This document shows, in pieces, positions 31,799 to 35,188 of a stretch of DNA of 35,188 bases (position 1 is the first letter of the stretch; each line of letters opens with the position of its first letter). The notes beneath the pieces are model-generated. The model made no database searches and had not been told where the DNA came from. It saw only the letters and a program-made list of their open reading frames with translations. The DNA is from a virus. The stretch is from positions 1 to 35,188 of the IMG/VR virus record IMGVR_UViG_3300044620_000986; one strand, given 5' to 3'. A program made the translations under genes and the position numbers.

Positions 31799-31823
31799 AT
31801 ATCCGTAAACGGATGGTCGTCAA
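31796..31823 (-). promoter_or_regulatory. Sigma70-like promoter of the recombination operon
   Basis: On the minus strand TTGACG (31818-31823) and TATAGT (31796-31801) are separated by 16 bp, each 5 of 6 to the consensus. Two operator palindromes overlap its core. It drives the 104-aa gene and the downstream YqaJ/RecT genes. Confidence 0.75.
31800..31815. promoter_or_regulatory. Operator 1 (TATCCG-N4-CGGATG)
   Basis: Palindrome TATCCGTAAACGGATG inside the promoter spacer and -10. Centre-to-centre distance to operator 2 is 22 bp, about two helical turns. Repressor binding here would block the recombination operon. Confidence 0.75.
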
Positions 31824-31837
31824 TCCGTTTTCGGATA
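31822..31837. promoter_or_regulatory. Operator 2 (AATCCG-N4-CGGATA)
   Basis: Palindrome AATCCGTTTTCGGATA overlapping the -35 element of the recombination promoter. Same half-sites as four other copies. Confidence 0.75.
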
Positions 31838-32341
31838 TTACGGGGCGTGAAAAACGGACGCGCGATTGACGAAGGTCACAGATGGGTCGCGGTTGCCGGC
31901 CGCTGCGGCAGCGATGCGCGTGCGGGCCGACTCCTCGGCCTTGAACAACTCGGCATGCGTGACCTGACAGATTAGGTCGGCGTACTCGGCGGCAAAGCCG
32001 TCCAGGCGGGCGATCTCGTCGGGGTACAGCGCACGGGTGCCGCGCGTGGCCTCGCGCTCGATGATGTCCAGCACGGTGCGCTGGGTTGCAGCGATTGCGC
32101 CTTCGGGGTCCTGGGCGACACGCTGGCGCACTAGCTGCTCGGAGATGGCCAGGGCCACGAAGAGGGCAGTCCACTGGGCCTCAGTGGCGCGCCCTTTGCA
32201 GACGGCGGTGACGGCTTCGCGCGCGGGAAGCGCAAAGAGAAGGGAGTCATCCTTGGCCAGCTTCATGCAGCCCTGAAGGGCAACGAGGTGGGCCATTGGG
32301 TTGATGCCCTTGGGCCGGTAGCGCGAACGCTTGCGGCTCAT
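31838..32341 (-). CDS. Unknown helical phage protein
   Basis: 167 aa starting MSRKRSRYRPKGINPM at 32341; ATGA overlap with the HNH-like gene upstream. A basic N-terminus precedes a helical protein: HLVALQGCMKLAKDDSLLFALPAREAVTAVCKGRATEAQW, then AISEQLVRQRVAQDPEGAIAATQRTVLDIIEREATRGTRALYPDEIARLDGFAAEYADLI. No catalytic motif is visible. Its stop is adjacent to operator 2, so it ends the transcript before the recombination promoter. Confidence 0.6.
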   Translation of the reverse strand: MSRKRSRYRPKGINPMAHLVALQGCMKLAKDDSLLFALPAREAVTAVCKGRATEAQWTALFVALAISEQLVRQRVAQDPEGAIAATQRTVLDIIEREATRGTRALYPDEIARLDGFAAEYADLICQVTHAELFKAEESARTRIAAAAAGNRDPSVTFVNRASVFHAP

Positions 32342-32892
32342 CGCGTACCAGCCCAAGAAAACACGCTGGCGCCCTGGACGGTGCGCGTCCAGGTTTTGCC
32401 GGTGCGCACGCGGCTGATGCAGTGCGGGCTGACATCGAGCGCGTGGGCAATGACGATGCCGGACTGGCCGCTCTCGCGCACCCAGTCGGCGAGTTCCTGA
32501 GTAATGCGCGCCGTGCCGCTGGCCAGCTTGTTGCGCCGATTGATCAGGGACCGGGTAGGGTCGCCTTTGAGTCGGCCCGTGCCCTCAAGCCATCGGCCCA
32601 GGGCCTGCCTGGGGCCTGCACGCAGGTGCTGCGGGTTGCCGCACATGGAGTTGTGGCAAGTTCTCCAGACTGTCCAGTCGCGCGCTTTGCCCAGCGGCCT
32701 GCCGGCCAGGATCCAGCCGGCGCGCTGCAGAGTCTCGGTGCGCTGCAGGTCTGGCAGCCAGACGTTGGCGCCCCAGTCTCCAATGCGGTTCGGCTTTCGG
32801 GTGACCTGGAACACCCAGCAACCCGTGATGTCGTCCTCGACGCACCGCTCGCGCAGGTGCTCAAGTGTCCGTATTCCTGGTGGGGTCGGCAT
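32338..32892 (-). CDS. HNH-like protein with C-terminal HTH
   Basis: 184 aa; ATG overlaps the upstream stop as TGATG. The N-terminal half has CWVFQ near residue 25 and WTVWRTCHNSMCGNPQHLRAG near 72-93, resembling the CHN-x-C-NP-HL zinc/active-site loop of HNH endonucleases and intron-associated DNA-binding proteins. The C-terminal half contains TARITQELADWVRESGQSGIVIAHALDVSPHCISRVRTGKTW, a helix-turn-helix of the NUMOD/resolvase style. Full catalytic function is uncertain. It could be a free-standing homing endonuclease or a DNA-binding regulator. No intron is visible nearby. Confidence 0.65.
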   Translation of the reverse strand: MPTPPGIRTLEHLRERCVEDDITGCWVFQVTRKPNRIGDWGANVWLPDLQRTETLQRAGWILAGRPLGKARDWTVWRTCHNSMCGNPQHLRAGPRQALGRWLEGTGRLKGDPTRSLINRRNKLASGTARITQELADWVRESGQSGIVIAHALDVSPHCISRVRTGKTWTRTVQGASVFSWAGTR

Positions 32893-33125
32893 CAGACCCC
32901 CGAGACCAATGCGTAGAGCCAGCGCGAGACCTGGACGATGCCCAGCACCGCCACCCAGGCGCCGATGATGGACATCACCAGCAGGAACGCTCCGGCGCGA
33001 TCCAGAGGCGGGCCGTCTTGCTCTTCGGCCGGGATCTCGCAGGCATCGGGGTGTGGGCATTCGATGCGTCCCTGCTGGCAAGCCCCAGAGCAGCCTCGAA
33101 GTTGCATGGGTTCGTGCGGTGCCAT
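32892..33125 (-). CDS. Small Cys-rich membrane protein
   Basis: 77 aa starting MAPHEPMQLRGCSGACQQGRIECPHPDACEIPAEEQ, with Cys pairs that could bind metal. A C-terminal membrane segment follows (AFLLVMSIIGAWVAVLGIVQV, residues about 48-68). Overlap and tight packing with its neighbours support a real gene. Function unknown; small TM proteins of early phage regions sometimes block superinfection. Confidence 0.55.
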   Translation of the reverse strand: MAPHEPMQLRGCSGACQQGRIECPHPDACEIPAEEQDGPPLDRAGAFLLVMSIIGAWVAVLGIVQVSRWLYALVSGV

Positions 33126-33126
33126 G

Positions 33127-33339
33127 TCAGCGCCCCCCGATTGCGAAGGCCAGGACCACCAGAGCGACGCCCACGGCAATCCACCCGCAGGCGCGGGCAA
33201 GTGTGCGAGCCTCGCGGCGGTAGTACGTTATGGCGCAGGCTCTCTCCGTGCCGCCGAAAGCCTCCTGCAACGTGCGCGGGTAGCGGCGCACGCTTGGCCA
33301 TCCTTCGGTGGATAGATCGGGGTTGGTTTGGGACAGCAT
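33127..33339 (-). CDS. Small membrane protein, first gene after operator 3
   Basis: 70 aa starting MLSQTNPDLSTEGWPSVRRYPRT, with GGAG 7 nt before the ATG; a longer start at 33360 has no ribosome site. The C-terminus holds one membrane segment (GWIAVGVALVVLAFAIG). An operator lies about 36 nt upstream of the start, so it is probably the first gene of a repressed leftward transcript. No family is recognised. Confidence 0.6.
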   Translation of the reverse strand: MLSQTNPDLSTEGWPSVRRYPRTLQEAFGGTERACAITYYRREARTLARACGWIAVGVALVVLAFAIGGR

Positions 33340-33374
33340 GATCGGACTCCGGTAATGCAAAGAGAGTCCGACTT

Positions 33375-33390
33375 TATCCGAAAACGGATA
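33375..33390. promoter_or_regulatory. Operator 3 (TATCCG-N4-CGGATA)
   Basis: Perfect palindrome TATCCGAAAACGGATA in the gap before the 70-aa membrane protein. A weak promoter (TTGCGG, TAAAGT with 19-bp spacing) overlaps it on the minus strand. Confidence 0.75.
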
Positions 33391-33414
33391 TTCAGCCGCA
33401 AGCCAAAGCGGTTT

Positions 33415-33723
33415 TCAGGAGCGCAACTGCACCACCTCGCACAGCGGTAGCTGGGGTTGGTTCACGGCGTCTGCCCAGGCCCGCAGGGAGTTGGAGATTT
33501 CCTCCAGGCGCTCCAGCACGAGGTCTGCGTGCTCGGGCTCGATGCCGCGCACGGCAGCGTCGATCTGCCCGGAGGCGGTGATAGTCAGGGCAAGGCCTGC
33601 TACTGGCGCATCAGCCGCGTTGGCCTTGGTGACCATCCACAGACGGATGTCGGCTACGCGAGACGTATCGGGTTTGGGCAGGGTGTGTAGTGGGTCAGCG
33701 AGGGGTGGCGCGCTTCTTGGCAT
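33415..33723 (-). CDS. Unknown protein downstream of the repressor
   Basis: 102 aa starting MPRSAPPLADPLHTLPKP; the start overlaps the repressor's last 29 nt. GGAG lies 13 nt upstream, a weak fit, and an upstream ATG at 33780 is possible. The core is ADIRLWMVTKANAADAPVAGLALTITASGQIDAAV followed by a helix (EHADLVLERLEEISNSLRAWADAV). Likely co-transcribed with the repressor. Function not recognised. Confidence 0.55.
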   Translation of the reverse strand: MPRSAPPLADPLHTLPKPDTSRVADIRLWMVTKANAADAPVAGLALTITASGQIDAAVRGIEPEHADLVLERLEEISNSLRAWADAVNQPQLPLCEVVQLRS

Positions 33724-34174
33724 AACTAGGTCCGCTCTCCTGTACTTTGTCCTTAATAGGTCGCGCGACCGCTTTGGCATGGGCTGCGCGCCGTGATGGT
33801 GGCACAGGAACGGAAGAGTCAACGGAATACCGTGAAGCTGAAAGGGCGGGTTGTTCGTCCTGCGTAACTCCAGCGGCGTAACCCAGAAGGCGGTGGCGCG
33901 CCTCGGGCTTTAGTGCCTGGATGGCCTGCAGCAGGGCGATCTCTGTTGGATCATCCAGCAGAAGAGAAGCGGGCGATGTGCTGAAGGCGCGGGCAATCTG
34001 CGCAAGCGAGTCGGAGGTGGCCGACGAGTCGGCCGACAGGATGCGGGCAACAGTGCTTTGAGACAGGCCGGCGCGTTTGGCCAACTTGACCTGCGTGTCG
34101 AGGTCAGGGCGCGCACCCATGAGTGTGCGTAGGCGGTCGGCGATGACCTGCCGAAGTTGGGCAGCGGAGTTCAT
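33695..34174 (-). CDS. HTH repressor, CI-like without peptidase domain
   Basis: 159 aa starting MNSAAQLRQVIADRLRTLM at 34174; longer frames upstream would run through the operators. Residues about 25-70 form an XRE-type helix-turn-helix (TQVKLAKRAGLSQSTVARILSADSSATSDSLAQIARAFSTSPASLLL). A helical linker with LLQAIQALKPEARHRLLGYAAGV follows. The usual S24/LexA Ser-Lys autoprotease is absent, and the C-terminus is a short basic tail. It probably binds the TATCCG-N4-CGGATA operators, which lie in its own upstream region, and controls lysogeny without RecA-driven self-cleavage. Confidence 0.75.
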   Translation of the reverse strand: MNSAAQLRQVIADRLRTLMGARPDLDTQVKLAKRAGLSQSTVARILSADSSATSDSLAQIARAFSTSPASLLLDDPTEIALLQAIQALKPEARHRLLGYAAGVTQDEQPALSASRYSVDSSVPVPPSRRAAHAKAVARPIKDKVQESGPSYAKKRATPR

Positions 34175-34197
34175 AAGGGTATGGTGCCTGAGAGTGC

Positions 34198-34213
34198 CAT
34201 CCGTATGCGGATA
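34198..34213. promoter_or_regulatory. Operator 4 (CATCCG-N4-CGGATA)
   Basis: CATCCGTATGCGGATA, 24 nt upstream of the repressor start; overlaps the likely promoter of the repressor gene and lies 45 bp (centre to centre) from operator 5. Confidence 0.75.
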
Positions 34214-34242
34214 CACGTGGGGGGAGCGAAGCGCTTTGTGCA

Positions 34243-34258
34243 TATCCGTTTTCGGATA
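34243..34258. promoter_or_regulatory. Operator 5 (TATCCG-N4-CGGATA)
   Basis: Perfect palindrome TATCCGTTTTCGGATA. On the plus strand it lies within the spacer between a -35 (TTTGTG) and a -10 (TAGACT at 34257-34262) for the HTH gene at 34269. Confidence 0.75.
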
Positions 34259-34268
34259 GACTGCGCGC

Positions 34269-34544
34269 ATGAAGGTACAAGAAACGATCCACGATTACCT
34301 GCTTCGCAGGCTCCAGGAGCTTCGTGGCCAGCACGCCCGCATCGCGGCTGAGACCGGTGTGCCGCAGTCAACCCTGAGCCGCATCCAAAGCGGCCAGGGC
34401 AGCCCCCGGCTTGAGTCGGTGCAGCCGCTGCTTGACTGGATCTCGGCATATGACGCACAGCGCGCCGCGCGAAAGCGGGCTTCACGCGGCGCTCGGCGCG
34501 ACGGGAACGGCGCGCGCGTCGTCGAACCCGCTGCTACCCATTGA
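34269..34544 (+). CDS. Cro-like HTH protein
   Basis: 91 aa, divergent from the repressor and separated from it by two operators. Residues about 18-60 form an XRE/Cro-like helix-turn-helix (HARIAAETGVPQSTLSRIQSGQGSPRLESVQPLL). The rest is basic and disordered. There is no Shine-Dalgarno and the -10 TAGACT ends 6 nt before the ATG, so the transcript may be leaderless. It would compete with the repressor for operator sites, as Cro does, although which of the two is the true repressor is inferred only from size. Confidence 0.7.
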   Translation: MKVQETIHDYLLRRLQELRGQHARIAAETGVPQSTLSRIQSGQGSPRLESVQPLLDWISAYDAQRAARKRASRGARRDGNGARVVEPAATH

Positions 34545-34575
34545 ACACCCGCGACCACCGGAGGCGATGGCCACG

Positions 34576-34713
34576 ATGAACACCACGATGAGCGAGGCCT
34601 CGATGACTTCGCGCACTGTCCGCCAAGAGGCGGGCACGCCGTTGCAGGCGGCGCCGACCGTGAAGAAGGCGGCGGCGGCCAGAAACGTGACGACGGCCCA
34701 GGTCACCGCATGA
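34576..34713 (+). CDS. Small protein upstream of the RHH gene
   Basis: 45 aa, MNTTMSEASMTSRTVRQEAG and an Ala/Lys-rich tail. It follows GGAGG by 11 nt, and its stop overlaps the next ATG as ATGA. Codon use is ordinary for the window. A minus-strand alternative frame over the same bases (34482-34706) would encode a two-TM peptide and cannot be excluded; the operon-like overlap favours this frame. Confidence 0.45.
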   Translation: MNTTMSEASMTSRTVRQEAGTPLQAAPTVKKAAAARNVTTAQVTA

Positions 34714-34967
34714 GTCCGGTTTCAGGCCCTGGCGGCAAGCTCACCCACCGGCTGGACATTCCGATGTCTGAGGCCGACATGGAGGCCCTCATCGCCCTGG
34801 CGGCAGTGGCCGGCGTCACTAAGGCGGAATACGCCCGGTGGGTGCTGCGCCGCGCGATCTGGGGGGAAATGAGCATGCTTCGCACCGTAGCGCGTTCGGC
34901 GCGGGTTATGCCATCCGAGGATGATGGGACGACCACTTTGTATCCTCCTGGACGGGGGAGCATTTGA
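34710..34967 (+). CDS. Ribbon-helix-helix DNA-binding protein
   Basis: 85 aa. The pattern KLTHRLDIPMSEADMEALIALAAVAGVTKAEYARWVLRRAIWGE is that of CopG/Arc-type ribbon-helix-helix proteins: a short strand for the DNA groove and two helices. The tail is Pro/Gly-rich. ATG overlaps the upstream stop. It likely regulates the plus-strand early operon or replication genes beyond the window. Confidence 0.7.
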   Translation: MSPVSGPGGKLTHRLDIPMSEADMEALIALAAVAGVTKAEYARWVLRRAIWGEMSMLRTVARSARVMPSEDDGTTTLYPPGRGSI

Positions 34968-34969
34968 GC

Positions 34970-35188
34970 GTGAGCAACTCCTGGTGGATCACGCACCAGC
35001 TGCTGGCTCTGGGCGAAAACCGCGACCGGATCGAGGTTGACGCGCCCACGTTCAACCCCAGGCCGGCAGGCGTGATCCGCGACGGCAGCGCCACTGCTGC
35101 CGTTCTCGACTGGATGCGATCGCGCAAGTCGGGGGTCTGGTGGACCCGGGGGCAGATTATGGCCGGCACCCGTCGCAGCGAGAAGGCG
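34970..35188 (+). CDS. Winged-HTH-like early protein, cut by the window edge
   Basis: GTG start with GGGGGAG 9 nt upstream, open for 73 codons to the edge. It reads MSNSWWITHQLLALGENRDRI, then AAVLDWMRSRKSGVWWTRGQIMAGTRRSEKA, where VLDWMRSRKSGVWWTRGQIMAGTRRS looks like the start of a winged-helix DNA-binding fold. The C-terminus is missing. It is the third gene of the rightward operon, probably leading into replication genes. Confidence 0.6.
   Translation, partial: MSNSWWITHQLLALGENRDRIEVDAPTFNPRPAGVIRDGSATAAVLDWMRSRKSGVWWTRGQIMAGTRRSEKA

Noticed and set aside
33391-33414. CCGC/GCGG pair after the 102-aa gene as a terminator
   Set aside because: The stem is only 4 bp with an 8-nt loop and no T-run; too weak to call.
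34482-34706. Minus-strand two-TM peptide as a separate gene
   Set aside because: It overlaps the 3' end of the HTH gene, has a weak GTG start with no ribosome site, and stands alone among plus-strand genes. It is kept only as a finding.
1-35188. CRISPR array, tRNA, integrase, insertion sequence or diversity-generating retroelement
   Set aside because: No regularly spaced repeats with spacers, cloverleaf, recombinase motif, transposase or reverse transcriptase was seen. The spaced 16-mers are too far apart and intergenic.

Overview
The window is most of a tailed-phage genome or prophage, with high-GC Burkholderiales/Comamonadaceae-like codon use. Its module order suggests a temperate podovirus. 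It has a PBSX/P22-type large terminase, a P22-like portal, an N4-gp56-type major capsid protein, DUF6682-type connector proteins, no tape-measure or sheath gene, a repressor with repeated operators, and a RecT/YqaJ recombination operon. No integrase, attachment site, tRNA, CRISPR array or insertion sequence was recognised. Both ends cut through genes, so the element continues on each side.

Layout, read in the direction of transcription (right to left on the minus strand for nearly everything). (1) 34.0-35.2 kb: a control region where a minus-strand HTH repressor faces a plus-strand HTH gene across two operator palindromes. The plus operon continues with a ribbon-helix-helix protein and a gene that leaves the window. 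(2) 31.8-33.7 kb: small accessory genes, including membrane proteins and an HNH-like protein, behind another operator. (3) 27.7-31.8 kb: the early recombination operon, with a strong sigma70-like promoter overlapped by two operators, then Cys-rich small proteins, YqaJ exonuclease, RecT, a Gp49-like protein, a MazG-like NTP pyrophosphohydrolase, SSB and a DUF4224-like protein. (4) 26.3-27.6 kb: one orphan 419-aa gene of visibly lower GC. (5) 21.9-26.3 kb: terminase and portal. (6) 18.2-21.8 kb: small virion-like proteins, including two paralogues. (7) 16.7-18.2 kb: lysis genes (SAR-type endolysin, Rz with Rz1 nested out of frame) and a GNAT-like protein. (8) 9.0-16.7 kb: S74-domain virion protein, putative ejection protein, scaffold, a CsrA-like small protein, major capsid, decoration protein, a rho-independent terminator, connectors and a holin. 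(9) 0-9 kb: tail and fibre proteins, ending in a long modular protein cut by the window edge.

The most unusual signal is a 16-bp element, CGTGGCAAGCGTGGCA in the sense of transcription. It occurs four times exactly, always between genes. In three cases (terminase, endolysin, GNAT) it ends 11-13 nt before a start codon that lacks a clear Shine-Dalgarno sequence, and its second half can pair with the bases just before the ATG. A degenerate copy forms a hairpin at the 3' end of the gene for the CsrA-like protein. A phage-encoded translational control circuit is a testable guess, not a demonstrated fact.

A second regulatory layer is better supported. Five near-identical palindromes (TATCCG-N4-CGGATA) lie at the repressor/HTH intergenic region and in front of two leftward operons. 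One repressor could therefore silence three separate promoters, even though it is on the same strand as the genes it would control.
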